In this document: in pieces, positions 20,830 through 32,820 of the stretch
How positions within the stretch are numbered: the stretch's first letter is position 1
Layout: each line of letters begins with the position of its first letter
Assembly (NCBI GenBank): GCA_963971225.1
Contig: OZ020268.1
Coordinates: 37,039,848 to 37,103,847 of the forward strand
Reading direction: 5' to 3'
DNA length: 64,000 nt
Origin: Melieria omissa
Taxonomy: Eukaryota > Arthropoda > Insecta > Diptera > Ulidiidae
Position numbers and translations under genes: made by a program
Notes under the pieces: model-generated
Told to the model about the DNA's origin: nothing
Databases searched by the model: none
Seen by the model: only the letters and a program-made list of their open reading frames with translations

Positions 20830-22900
20830 ATTTACAAATTCAAGATTTCCTGTAGTCAAATGTAAAATGTGAAAATTGTAACAGAGCGAGGATGCTGAAG
20901 TAAAATATTCGTGCGGCCAAGACTCTTGAGAGTTGTTTGCGACATGAGTGCTGGACCCAAGAGAGCTCAATAGTTCAGCGTATAAATGTTAAGTGTCGAG
21001 CAAGCACTTCAAAGCGATGAGTTCTTCGACATGAATTTTTGAAAATACTGTGAGTAGGAATAAGGTTGTTTTTGTATCTTTAAAGCATTACTCCGAGAAA
21101 TTGGGTAGGTAAGAGTGGCTGTCTCAAGGCGCAGTCCATTTAGGTCATGGAGGCCCATTGTGTCGCAATTTTGCACTGCACCACTTTGAGCTTCTCACGA
21201 AGCTTAGTAAACAGCGATAAATTATTGGGATATAAATTAGTGTAATATATTTTGTTCATAGCACTATGCATCGTTAGCTACGATCTCCTTTTCCATCTTT
21301 CAGGCAGCTTACAGAATCCGCCTGAATAAAATGCTTCGCCCGTTGAGGCGATCCAAGAATTGACACAAATTTTGGCTTTTTGATCAGAAGTTAAGAGCTT
21401 CTCTACCGTTCCAGGAGTTCAACGACGCACACAGAATTTTATTTTGGAGGGTTTGGCCTACCAGTATTGAGCCCGATACCATTTTAAACCATATTTGGTA
21501 CCAAATATTTTTGTATTGGGGGAGGAGGAATTTTGAACTCCCCCGCGTCTGCACCAAAGCAAAGATTATTTACCGAAACGGGAGATATAAAGTAGAAGCA
21601 ATGTTTGATGAATACAACGAGTAATAGGACATCGCATTAAAGAGCCTCTAAAGTTTCCTTCTCGACTTTTGAAACCTGCGGCCAAGCGTTTTCGTTCAAT
21701 GCTTCCCGCAAATTGTGTTTTGTTGGCACAAAGGTTGACATTACAAAGGAAAAATTGAAAGGTTGGATTACAAAGAAAGCACTACACAGTTGTTTACATT
21801 TTAGCGAAATGGCAAATGTTTACTTTTAGATGAAAATGATGACGCTTTAACAAGAATACAATTACAAGATGGTCCAATGCGTCATCTTTTGTAAATACCT
21901 CAGAGAATACCAACATTTACAAATTGCGCTTTTTTGAAGATTAATTTTGCGGCAATAGAAATATCTCTTCTAAATATGAATGAACGACATTGATTTAGTT
22001 CTTTACTGGACATTATGGGCTCAAGTGACACCAGCACAATGTACGAATAGTGCATGCTCGCTGGGTGGCCAATTAGGCCACGAATATGACAAACCCTATT
22101 TGGTTCCTAGAGATACCAGTTGGAGCTTCTCAGAATAATGCTTCCTACTTTTGTAAAAAGGCGGCTTAAACATCACACAATTTTCTTTCACAGAGAGAAG
22201 GTATAGACATGAGAAGGCTCACTGCCTGTAGAGTGCATCAGCACAAACCCGCGACTTTTTTGGAATTCCCTAGAGAGTTCAAGTAAAGCTGGATGAAGTA
22301 TTCTAGAGTTCTAGTTGGAGACACAACAGACGTACAGTCGTTGTTCAAATATGCATATTTCAGAATTGTAAAGGCTACAAATGTTAGTAGACTGGATTCT
22401 TAAGGAAGAATATATGCACACTTGATTGGGGCCCATACAGATTCATATATGCTAAAGAAGATTTCGTTGACGTAATCAAGACCTTTTTGAACTTCTGCTG
22501 ATCTGAGTTCGGTATTTGCTTAAAATGTAACTTCACAGAGACACATTGGGATGTTAAGTTCAGTCATCATAAAACTCTATACAGTATCATTTGACAGTTA
22601 AGATATTGTAATGTAACTTAGAGGACGGTAACCACAACTTACAAGCCTGAACCACTGGCTTTCTGAGTTTGGAAACTTGTTAATATGGAACTTTATTGAG
22701 ATAGACTGGGGTTGGCGTGCCTCCGGAGAACTGTCTGAAGTGACCATTGACTGTTAAGGCTTTGTAATGTAATTTAGAAGAAAGTAACCAAACCCTGGCC
22801 ACCAAGGCCGCCACCAGGATGCGAGCTTCTTCTCAATGAAGAGTTGGACGTAATGGGAACTGAACAATTCTAAATCTACCCAGGCGATGCTTTGACAACA
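20830..22900. other. Noncoding, worn repeat-derived DNA
   Basis: No supported gene. Retroelement-tail-like patches occur (GTAGGTAAGAGTGGCTGTCTCAAGGC at 21105, GGTGGCCAATTAGGCCACGAATATG at 22062). A diverged copy of the small transposon family noted at 17600 may lie at 21470-21560. A tandem duplication is visible at 22580-22800 (TTTGACAGTTAAGATATTGTAATGTAACTTAGAGGA and TTGACTGTTAAGGCTTTGTAATGTAATTTAGAAGA). Confidence 0.45.
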
Positions 22901-22904
22901 ACTT

Positions 22905-23203
22905 CTTCTTCTCTTCTTCTTCTTGACTTGGCACGACAGCCCGATTACGAGACTAAGGCCTAGCTATGTTAGAATGTTTGTTTTTTTGTTTTACAAGGTT
23001 GGAAGGGACATACAGTTTTATGCCGATTCCGAACGGCGAGTTGGCAATTTTACTCTCAGAGGTTTGCCATCTCCTGTTGAGAGGACAGCTGCCGAAAGAA
23101 AAATTGTTGTTTTTCTTTTTTTCCGGTGTTAACGCAACGGAGTATTGAACTCGCGGAGTCTTGACTCGCGGCCCAACGCACTAGCCAGCTGAGCTACGGC
23201 GGC
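22905..23203 (-). mobile_element. tRNA-derived SINE, minus orientation
   Basis: On the minus strand the head has an exact A box (TAGCTCAGCTGG, about 23197-23186) and a B-box-like GAGTTCAATACTC about 50 nt on, as in a tRNA gene. The body contains GATGGCAAACCTCTGAGAG and CGCCGTTCGGAATCGGC, and the 3' end is an AAG-rich tail (the CTTCTTCTT run at 22902-22923). The same body is found in plus orientation at 24305-24560. The tail differs, as expected for SINEs. Confidence 0.75.
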
Positions 23204-23239
23204 TGCCACAACACTGACAACAACTATCAAGTTTTAATC

Positions 23240-24040
23240 CTATCAAGACCTGAATGGGAGCCAGGTGGGCCCCCGACAGTGGCAATGTCCATATATATAC
23301 GAACGAATCGAAACTGCTTTGTCGAGTGGGCTATGGTATCTATTCAGAAGAAAAGCTCCGTTTGCCAGATTACTGTAGTGTCTTCCAAGCCGAGATCAGA
23401 GCAGCCTCTGATTGGCTCGTTGTAAACGAGATATTGGCAAGAGGTATCCTGATACTATCGGACAGCAGCCAATCGGCTATTAGAGGTCTGGATGCAGTCA
23501 TAATAACATCAAAGACTGTTCTCAGTTGCAGAAAATCTCTCAACGAGATTGCCAAGCTTCAAATTCGCCTATGGTAGGTTTCGATTCATAGGAATATTCC
23601 AGAGAACAGTATAGCAGATGAGCTCGCTCCGCATGGTTCAACTGACCAGTTAGGCCAAGATATGACAGCACTTTGTGAGCCTCTCTTAACTTGTAAGTTC
23701 GTACCCATACGAGTTCTATACGTGAAACTAATTTAAGATGCGCTGAAGGCAATACAAGTTGCACGGCAAATTTAGTCAACCTTGAACCTTGGACATTCTA
23801 GAGAGCTCCTCCCACAACAGAGCCCAGATCAGAACCAGGGTCAGTGTTTTAACGGATCATTGCTTAGTTTGCAGCCTACGCAAAGAGGATGAGGCTGTTT
23901 TCAAATGACTTCTGTCGCAGCTACATGGACGAGGAGTAGGAAGTATTATGCAACTGTTCTGCTCTATCCAGAAGAAGGATTACTTATTTCGGCAACTCCT
24001 TCTTCGATAGTCTAGAGAATATAACTGATTAGACCATTCG
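23240..24040 (+). pseudogene. Decayed non-LTR RNase H and 3' region
   Basis: A plus-strand frame at 23254-23577 reads as RNase H: HIYTNESK (normally TDGSK), CSVFQAEIRAASDWL, LILSDSSQSAIRGLD, and SKTVLSC. The downstream VSIHRNIPENSIADELA (about 23578-23630) is the usual HxxIxGNExADxLA block. Further frames with stops reach about 24030 and include a YLRQLL-like end. The first catalytic Asp reads Asn, and stops interrupt the frame, so it is dead. It is related to, but distinct from, the 12715 copy. Confidence 0.72.
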
Positions 24041-24304
24041 TTGTTTACTAAACTTCGTAAGAAGCTCCAATTGGTTCAGCGAGTGAGCGTTTCTATGTTC
24101 GATCGGAAGTGGTATCTCAATGGACCGTCCTGGCCTAAGTGTGCACCACTTGAGGTAACCATTCCTGCCTACCTACCCCAACAAAACTTGGCTGGGTGGC
24201 CATGCGGAGGTAATTGTAAAGCAGGCGATCTGGCAAGAAAAAGCACAACCACTCTTTACACTTCACTAAATGTGGTGAAGTTCGCACCAGAACTTATACA
24301 GCCG

Positions 24305-24560
24305 ACCTCGATAGTCCAACGGGTAGCGCACTGGCTTTTCATGCCGAGGCCCTAGGTGCGATTCCTAGTTTCGGCTGATAAAACGCTCTTCGCTACTTCT
24401 ATTGCTATCCACATGAAGCTGATGAGAATTACAAGAATCGCACAAGTGCCCTCTTGGTAGGCAATGGCAAAACCTCCAAGTGTGAAAGGAAAATTTCCAT
24501 AAAACCGCCGTTCGGATTCGGCGTTAAACTGTAGGTCCCCTCCCTCCCTTTCTCCATCCG
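24305..24560 (+). mobile_element. tRNA-derived SINE, plus orientation
   Basis: The head (ATAGTCCAACGGGTAGCGCA, then GGTGCGATTCCTAG near 24353) keeps A- and B-box-like Pol III promoter blocks. The body (GGCAATGGCAAAACCTCCAA, ACCGCCGTTCGGATTCGGC, AAACTGTAGGTCCC) matches the minus-orientation copy at 22905-23203. I associate the CGTTCGGA-TCGGC / CTGTAGGTCCC body with SINEs of higher flies. Confidence 0.72.
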
Positions 24561-26119
24561 TTTGAAATGTGTATTGTGTCACATGTTAAAAAAACAGTGT
24601 TGCATACACATTTCAAACAGAGGAAGTTGTGGTATCACAACGGGTGAAATAGGCCTTAGTGTGTCTCATACAGAGGCAGACACCACAACCAACCTTATAC
24701 AATTCACGTAGCTCAGGAGTCCCATTTGCGATTTCCATCCTCGACTGGACACTGGCTTATCGAAACAGACGCCAAGTGTCATTCAAGGAGATTACTGTAG
24801 AAGTTGCGAATGCACAGAATATGAAGAAAGCGTATGTGTTTCTACGAAGAATATGAAGAAAGCGTATGTGTTTGCAGAGTAATCCTACGTAGATGTTCAG
24901 GTTCATAGCATCGCTCAAGTGGTTTGACAAAGTAATCGATCCATCCAGCTATTTCAACCTTACCCAACTTAACCTCAGCTTACTTGCATAAATTGATTGT
25001 TTAAACCCTAAATGATCAACTGAAAACTGAATTGAACTAAGTAAACTGAACCAAACTTGGCTGCAACCCACTTAACAAATGAACAACGTTTTATTCAATG
25101 CCATCAACATGTCAACTTCATCACTTAATGGTTTCCCCTGTAAAGCCACCAAAATCATTTCGTTGTCCTGCAATATGACAACAGCAGTTCTGTGCATTGC
25201 TTGCGTGTCGCATGCAAACTTTGTTCCTCGAACAACAACCGTTTCCCATAATCCTGTGCAAAATAAATAAAATCAATTGAAATGAAAAGAGAAAAACATG
25301 AAAACCACCCACAACGTCAATCAATTATTCGTAGCTTGCAGTTGCAATCTGCACACCCACAACAATTCACATGGCATTCCAGTTGAATTCAATCATATTT
25401 GCTCTCATACGAATATCGTAAGCCGTACGCACAAACATTTATATAAGCTGGCTTGCTGCATACGGCGATTGTTGTTGTTTTGTGTTGACTTTGTGTCTTC
25501 GAAAGTTTATCTCCATGTAAACATGACTTGAACATTACATGCGACGCTGTTCACGTGTCACGTCAATGTCGGAAATGGACGCAATATCTCAACACCCATC
25601 GATACGTGGACACAACACACACACATCCATACACATACTGTACATGTGCTGACGTTTGTGCTTGTGCTTTAAAATATTTTTGTTTATTTCTACGTCAACG
25701 CCAACCCTTCCATTCATTACTTACGCTCCACAGCAGTTGTGGGTCTATTGTTGTTGGCATAAAAAATCAATAGCATATTTACACACTCGGATGAATTCAC
25801 TCTTCCTTGTTATAAATATTATTGTAGACGCTTAACAACAATAAATTGTCATATCTTGAATAGTGAACATTATTAGGTAATTCGGTTGCATTACATAAGT
25901 TTTGTGACTCACATGTAGATCGAGTTGTGAGTTTTTTAAATAGTTAAGTAGGAATGATTGGCTGGCCAATTGACCAGTTTATAAGTAAATATTTGAGAAC
26001 TTGAAAATAATGCAATCGACAGTAAAATCTTGTAAAGTTTTGAATATCAAAATCTAACCAACCAGATTAAAAAAACTTCAACTCATTCAACTTCAATCTA
26101 TATTTTTACATATATTTGT
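24561..26119. other. Noncoding, with a retroelement tail and simple repeats
   Basis: At 24625-24690 GTTGTGGTATCACAACGGGT followed by AATAGGCCTTAGTGTG looks like a non-LTR 3' UTR. At about 24820-24880 a segment (AATATGAAGAAAGCGTATGTG) is directly duplicated in tandem. The rest, to 26119, is AT-rich without a defensible frame. Confidence 0.45.
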
Positions 26120-27600
26120 TTGTCCTGACTGACTGATTGATTCGCTGACTGACTGATTGAAACTACCAACATGAAATTTTAACCATGGGTTCTTCACTAA
26201 GACGGAATTATTTTAAATTCGGGGTCTAAAAGGGTAAACATGGGTTAAAGTGTTATATGAAGAAACGTGATCTAATAGACCTATCGACTTCAAACTTTGT
26301 GAAAATATTTCTAAACAAAAATAATTCGAAAATTTAACGGTTTCAACAATGGATTAAAGTTCATATATGGAAAGACTACGTAAAAGACATAAACTGATGG
26401 GCCTATTCACTTCAAATTTGATGAAGACTCTCTAAAATCCAAAATAATTTACAGGTATTCCTCATTTTTTTGAAAATCAAAATTTTGCCCGAGTTAAAAG
26501 TTTTTATGAAAAAACATAATTTTTTCGTGCCTTTTTGACTTCAAACTTTGTGAAAGTACTTCAAATGTGAAATAATTCGACACTTGTTTTTCGCTTTTTG
26601 AAATCAAAATTTAGTGAGGTCAACAACGGGTTAAAAGTTTGTATGAAGAAACTGTGAAACTTGGTTAAAGTACTCTTAGTGAGAAGTAATTCGACACATA
26701 ATTTTCAGTTTTTCGACAATCAAAAGTTAAAGGATTCAAGAATGGGTTTAGATTCCTAAGTACATAGGATCACTACGAAAAAACATGGGTCTATTGACTT
26801 GAAAATTGGTGAAAACACTTAAAAAATATAATTAAAGACGGGGTGTTTACTGTTATAGAAATTTAGAAATTAAAATTAAAAGTCAACAATGGGTTAATAT
26901 ATCGGAACACTGCGAAAAAAATGGGTTTATTGACTTGAAAATACGTGAAAACTCTTGAAAAAATATAACTAAAGACGGGTTTTCTATTACTATAAAAATT
27001 AAGAAATTAAAAGGGTAAACAAAGGGTTAAAAATTTTACGGATTTTACGGTTACGGATTATATCATTTCAAATGTGATATGATTCGATGACTGTTTTTAA
27101 CTTTTTCCAAAATCGAAATCTGACGGCTCAACGACGGGTTAAGAGGTTATTTAGAGTAAAAAACATATGATTTAATGAGCCTTTGGACTTAAAAATTGGG
27201 GAAAACACCGGAATGCAAATATACACAAACACAAATTTGACACTTGTTTTTAATTTTTTGGAAAATCAAATTCTGACGGGGTCAACGATGAGTCAAAAGT
27301 TTGTATAGAGAAACATGTACTCGGGATTTTTACTTTAGACTTGGTGAAATTGCTCCAAATGTGAAAAAACAATACGATAAATGTTTTTCATTTCAACAAT
27401 GCGTTAAGACTTTGTATGGGGAAACAAGAGATATAAGAGGTTTATAAACTTAATATATATTGAAAGCATTTTAAATGATATATAATTAGACAAGTATTTT
27501 TTCATAAAAATATGACAGAGTCAACAAAGGGTTAAGAGAAACTTGATTTATTGGCCCCATTGACTTTCAACTTGCATGCAAAGCCGCTTAGCCCTGCTAG
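26120..27600 (+). repeat. Satellite-like tandem array, about 128-bp diverged units
   Basis: About eleven diverged units each contain AATGGGTTAAAAGTTT, a GAAAAACATGATTT-like stretch, a CCTATTGACTTCAAACTTG stretch and TCGACACTTGTTTTT. Successive GGGTTAA anchors are spaced 107-153 bp, mean near 128. Members of the same family, inverted, occur at 60775-61030 and 61860-61990, and a head-like piece (TGTTTGTCCTGACTGA...) at 26115-26165 recurs at 35040-35200. No coding. Confidence 0.75.
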
Positions 27601-28259
27601 TCATATTTAAGACTTGATCATACATCTTTAAAAAAAAACATGTAGGTATGTATGATTTTAAACATGTTTTTGTGTACTTAACAATTTAAATTTCAATTCA
27701 TTGGTTCCAAGAAATTTTAATATACAAATCACTAAAATTTTAATTTTCGGTGATACAAAATGAATCAGATATCGAAAGCAAAGCTCAAACTTTTAAGCAA
27801 AATTAAATACCTGTTCTTTAAAGTTTTTTATCAGACTTCTAAGTTTTCATCAGATAAAGTTCAGTTTATTTTCGTCTGTTTGTAACGTTACACAAATATA
27901 TGCATCACAAGAATATATTCATTAAAATGAATCAAAATGTTTTGCTTTTGACGGTGTTTACATTGAATGTATTTACTTGTATTAAGCTGAATGCATTTGA
28001 AAGTTGTAAAAGTTGCAAAGCGGCAACACCAAGTTTTCGATAATATCGCATAGCAGCAAAGTGAAATGAAAACACATAAAAAGTTGAAATAAACAAATAG
28101 TAACAGGGGCGAATCACGCCATCCAAGTAAAAACGATGAATGAGCGTGATGGGAGCTCGCTTGAGTGTATAGTCAATATATGTATAGAATTTTCAGAAAG
28201 ATAAGGTTTATTAACAAAAAAATCGATGAATTTTGCATAAAATTAAAGACTTTATTTTT
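27601..28259. other. Noncoding AT-rich stretch
   Basis: No gene or clear repeat is visible. Confidence 0.4.
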
Positions 28260-28710
28260 CAAAGTTTAAATAAATAGATTTAGATCAAATATGCACCGCT
28301 TTGTTTAAAAACGTGTTGTAATTTTTAAGGTAATTTCATTGTGTCTTTCTTATTAAATTACTCATCCCTTTTGTGGCAAAACACTGTGGCAAAAGATTTT
28401 TACAAGCTGCTCTTGGGGAACATTTTTCACCGGCAAAATCATTCGAAATAGACAGAAACAAGTGCTAATCACCTGGTGCTAGGTCCGGACTGTAAGGAGA
28501 ATGCATACGACTCCGGGAGATTGGTTGGGAGATTTTTATGCATTCACCTTTAAGTCCGGATCTGGCACCAAGTTATTACCTCCTGCTATCAATGTGTGTT
28601 GCTTAGCGTTGTCCTGACGGAAGACAATTCCTGTCCTATTGGCCAAAGCTGGCCTCTTCGAGCGATTGCTTGATTTAGGTGGTCTAATTGTTGACAGTAG
28701 AGGACCGAAT
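28260..28710 (-). pseudogene. Mariner-type transposase relic
   Basis: The minus strand reads GIVFRQDNAKQHT (about 28640-28600, the second catalytic Asp block, normally HDNARPH), then SPYSPDLAPGD (about 28513-28479, the third Asp block), then HLFLSISNDFAGE and a C-terminal stretch to about 28265. Frames are broken. An inverted 33-bp duplication involving the PYSPDLAP codons (28480-28513 and 28538-28571) has scrambled the part between the blocks. The N-terminal half is gone. Confidence 0.72.
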
Positions 28711-29620
28711 TAAAAAAATTTACGGTGGAACGAATCAACGAAACCAAAATTATGCATGGTTGGCTTTTATAGTATCAGGAATACAAACACTATTCATTTT
28801 GTCCATTCTCGCTTTTATCGAAGAAAAACTGTAAAACATGGCATATTTTCTCTCTACTGGTATCCATCTTTGACTCGTGCTCAAACAAATCGGAGTCAAG
28901 CAATCACAAAACTGAAAAGTTTTTTTAGTACAAAATCTTATCTTTCTGACACAATCTGCTGCAACTTGGTCGCACTTATACAACTACCACTTATTCATAC
29001 TACTAAAGAATATGTACCTATAATTACGTACTCCATGTTCGTTCATACTGCATAATTTTATTTATTTGTTATATTTTGTATAATTTTGTTTATCTTATTT
29101 AATTGTTTGAATATTTCATTAATTCATTGATTATATTTATTTTTATTATTTTGTTTGTATTATATGAAATATTCTGTTTAGTTATTTTGTTTATACTTTT
29201 GATTTTAATTTTTGATGATTTTAATGATTTAATTTGTTTGAATATTCAATTTATTTATTGATTATATAAATTATTTTAATTTTATATATTTTTTATAAAT
29301 ATCTATTTATTATTTAGTTTAAATATTTTTTTACTATATTTAGTCATTTGGTTTACATTTTTTGTTTTATTCATTGTGTATATTTCTTTTTTATTGTTTA
29401 TTTTATTTGTTTGTTATTAATTTAAAAAATTTTTAAGTTTTTTTTAATGTTAAAATTTTATGTTTTTATTAATTTTTCTTTTAATTTTTTATTTTTAATT
29501 TTACTGTTGTAAATTTGAACTACTGTTGATTATATTTATTTTTGATTTTTACTGTTTTATTTATCTATTTAATGAAATTTGTTTTTGTGCTTAGTTAATT
29601 TGTTTATAATTGTTATTTTA

Positions 29621-30372
29621 TCAGGTGTACAACTTTGCTTCCGCCGTTTTCCGATAGGTGGCTGTACCGGCTGAGGCTGGTTGAAATACATAGATGGTAA
29701 TGCCTTTAAAGTGAGTGTGGACAGTGCTTAACGAATTGTCATCGCCGTTTCAGTGACAGTTGTTCTTGTTTTCGTATTATTCACGCTCGAAAATGTCCGT
29801 TTATGTGCCCAATTCTCGCCATTTGCGGGAAGTTTTACTTTTCTGTTACAATTCGAAAAAAAAATGCAGCTGAAGCGCATCGAATGCTCTCAGAAACTTA
29901 CGGTGATGCTGCTCTGCGTGAAAGAACGTGTCGGGAGTGGTTTCAACGTTTTAAAAATGGCCACAATATCAAGAGCGACATGACACAGTCATCCTCCAAC
30001 ACGACAATGCTCGGCCTCACGTCGCAAAAGTGGTCAAAAAGTACCTGGAAACGCTGAAATGGGAAGTCTTGCCCCACCCGCCGTATTCCCCAGATGTCGC
30101 CCCTTCTGACTTCCACCTATTCCGTTCGATGGCACACGGCCTGGCAGATCAACATTTTCAATCCTTCGAAGAATTGGAGAAATGGATTGCTTCATGGATA
30201 GCGTCAAAAGAGGACTCCTTTTTTCGAGCCGGGATCCGAAAATTGCCGGAAAGATGGGAGAAAGTTGTCGCTAGCGACGGACAATACTTTGAATAATACA
30301 TCTGTAAGCACTTTTTCGCAATAAAGCTTTTCATTTTGGAAAAAAACGGCGGAAGCAAAGTTGTACACCTGA
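29621..30372 (+). mobile_element. Internally deleted mariner element, 752 bp
   Basis: Inverted ends of about 33 bp (left TCAGGTGTACAACTTTGCTT..., right its complement ending TTGTACACCTGA) are flanked by TA (29619-29620 and 30373-30374). The element sits in the T-rich tract and is far more GC-rich than its surroundings. Both ends look intact, so it could still be mobilised in trans, although its own gene is broken. Confidence 0.9.
29793..30296 (+). pseudogene. Deleted mariner transposase gene
   Basis: The N-terminal helix-turn-helix region follows the ATG at 29793 and includes AAEAHRMLSETYGDAALRER and TCREWFQRFKNG, but an A-run at about 29856-29864 shifts the frame. After the codons for NGHNIKSD (near 29980) an internal deletion jumps to VILQHDNARPHVAKVV (30000-30035, second catalytic Asp). 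YSPDVAPSDFHLF (third Asp, spacing typical of D34D) and a normal C-terminus end at TAA 30294-30296. The first catalytic Asp and about half of the protein are missing. Confidence 0.85.
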
Positions 30373-31060
30373 TATTTATTTTTTATTAAAAGTAAAAAAT
30401 TTCTTTTTTTATTTAATATTCGATTTGTCTGTATATTTTTTAAGTTTATTTTTATTTATTTTGTACATTTTCCACTTCAAGTGGTTTTTTATATTATCAA
30501 GGGGTTTTTATTTTTATTAGTTGTATATTGTTAATAATTGTTATCTTATTTATTCTGTGTTTTTATTTGTATAAAATAATAATTAGTAATTTCTTATTTT
30601 TATTTATTACCTAATTTTACTATATATTTTTCAAGACGTTTTTTGTTTTGCAAATTTCTCAATTTAATAATTTTGTTAATCAGTTTTTATGTTTTTATTT
30701 TAATTACTTTTTTATATTTTTTTTTTATTTATTAAAAAAAATTTTTTTTTCATTTTTTTTAATTTATTTTTTAAACTTTTTTTCATTAGTTTTTTTTTAA
30801 TTTTTTCAATTTATTTTTTTTATTTTAATTATTTTTTTATTTGTTATTTGTTAATTGTTTTTTATTTTAAGACTCTTTTTATTTTTTATTTATTTAAATT
30901 TATTTATTTAATAATATTTTTTTTAACTAATAATGATTTATTTATTTTTTATTTGATTTGGCTGTATTTTCCATTTTTGTTTATTCAAATTTTGTCAATT
31001 TTTAACTTTAATTGTTTTTGTTTTTATTTTAAGAAGTTTTTTTACTTTAATAATATCTTT

Positions 31061-32741
31061 AGTCAGTGTCGTTGACTGCAGTTTGTTTTTACAATCAATG
31101 TTGATCATCAATGTTATTCATGTCTGATGTCAGTCTACAGTGTCTAAGAACATAGATTCAAATACTCAGCAAGCAACAATACACAAATATTTTTTCTTCA
31201 ACTTGTATTATCTTCAATTTCTTCTTTGAATTTAGTTAGAATCCACATTTATTCACAGAACCATGCAGAGCTTTACACATGTATGCAACACACTCTGTTG
31301 ATTTATACAGAAATTCTATTCATTGACTGAATATTAGTGAATATCCTTGGACTGTGAAAAGAAAATATTTCACTTGTAAAACTTGTGGGGAAATCATAAC
31401 AACATGCATGCGTTTTATGGCTCATGGGAGCCACTGAAGTTCGAATAAAGTGCACATAATAGAAACACACACACACACACACATATAGTCATACTCATAA
31501 AATATACAGATATGTGTTGCTTGCTTACGAGTTGTATATTGCAAGTTCGAAGCGTTGCAAAAAAGTAGAAAAGAAACACAAAAATACCTTGAAGCCAGCT
31601 GCAGCTGCAGAGCCTGCATGACCAACACAGATGCTCACAAATCATATAAGCCAACTTATTTTATAGTCCATGAAAGTCTTTAGATCAGCTGATTATTTGG
31701 TAATATTTGAAATTTCGTTGCAAGGCATCCTTGATGCGTTAACCGGAAAAGTGGCTTGAAAAGTTCTTTGTCGACCTTGTCCTTGTTCGCGCTACATTGG
31801 GTGTCCTTGTGGATTACTGTGCGCACCTGTGCAGCTTCCATACGTAAAGCGAATGTAGCTGAAACAGAAAAAAGCCAACACGCACACAAAAAACGTGAAC
31901 AAAAGTTGGTTATGAGCTGCGACAGGACAGAGGCAGCCGGTATTAAGTAACTTTCCAATTTTAAAGCGCTGCGCTCTGAAGTATTAAACGGGCGCTGTGC
32001 GTTACTTTAATGCAGGTTAAAGGATGAACAAAACAACTTTATGGGGGTTAGGGGGATACCTGACGATTTCATGCAGGCTGGGAGATGCGCTAATGAATTT
32101 GGCATCAAGTTGGCCAAAACTAAAATTGAATACGTGTACACTTGAAATGGAAAGCAATTCAATTAACGCCCTCGCAGTGAAATACAAAAATTAAAATTTT
32201 TTAAATAAAAACAATAAATAAAAAAACACTGTTTATAAATTATGCAAAGCGCTCATGTCTGAGTGCCAAGCAATTCATTCAAAATTCAGTTTACACGCGT
32301 TGTGCGTACTTTTTAAAAATTCATCACTCTACTTAAGCCCATTTGATTCACTGGCTGTTTATTTTGGTCGAAGGCAAAAAGGCGCTGAAAGCCGGATTTA
32401 CTGACCACGTGTGTGCTGTGTGTGTGTGTGTGCGTATGACTGATACGTACCCATGTAGAACGTAAATTTTGTTGTACATTGTGTCAGCTTAAATAATGAA
32501 TTGCCTCATTTCATTCTCATTGCAGACAAACTTTTGGCCGCCTGCTGCCAATGTTGCCGTTGGTTACTTGACGTAAAGCAATCAATTTTGAGGATTAAAT
32601 TTAATGCACGTAGCGTGTGATATGATTAACTCTACAACACCAACTACACAAACAACAATAATCGAACAAAAATAACTACAACATCAGCAAAAGTGTGCAA
32701 ATTGCAGTCGAAGTAGTCGCAGCAGAACAACGAGTAACAAA
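31061..32741. other. Intergenic DNA upstream of the ferlin
   Basis: No gene is visible. (CA)n at about 31466-31482 and (GT)n near 32413-32431 are present. A pyrimidine-rich TCATTTCATTCTCATTGCAG at 32506-32525 could be the acceptor of a 5'-UTR intron for the ferlin transcript, but no start site can be fixed. The 32640-32740 leader is CAA/ACA-rich, as often in fly 5' UTRs. Confidence 0.45.
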
Positions 32742-32820
32742 ATGTCGTTAACGGTGAAAATCATACAATTTCAGCTGCCAAAGGCAAAATCAAATCTAAT
32801 TGCACGCGTCGAATTTCGAG
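32742..32820 (+). CDS. mfr: Ferlin (misfire/otoferlin type), exon 1
   Basis: The ATG at 32742 follows ACAA, a good fly start context. The exon encodes 26 residues (MSLTVKII..., ending ARVEFRG across the junction) and stops at a GTAATT donor in phase 1. Joined to 40678-40736, 47573-47777 and 62424-62494, it gives 138 residues without a phase error. The product aligns by eye with the start of the otoferlin C2A domain: FRG at the end of exon 1, then an acidic stretch leading to F-x-WP. Ferlins are large, tail-anchored multi-C2 proteins that drive Ca2+-dependent membrane fusion. The single Drosophila ferlin I know, misfire, is needed for sperm plasma-membrane breakdown in the egg. The symbol is by similarity. 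Intron 1 is 7857 bp. Confidence 0.82.

Larger units (their letters stand above)
28760..31060. repeat. T-rich low-complexity tract
   Basis: From about 29040 the plus strand is an extended run of T-rich words (TTTATTT, TTGTTT, AATTTTT) with very little G or C, interrupted only by the mariner element at 29621-30372. The long T-rich frames here have no protein character. Confidence 0.7.

Noticed and set aside
25079..25270. 63-codon plus-strand frame
   Set aside because: Short, no motif or signal peptide pattern of note, and no supporting context.
26120..27600. CRISPR-like array
   Set aside because: Units are long, contiguous and diverged without a constant repeat and variable spacers, and the host is an animal.
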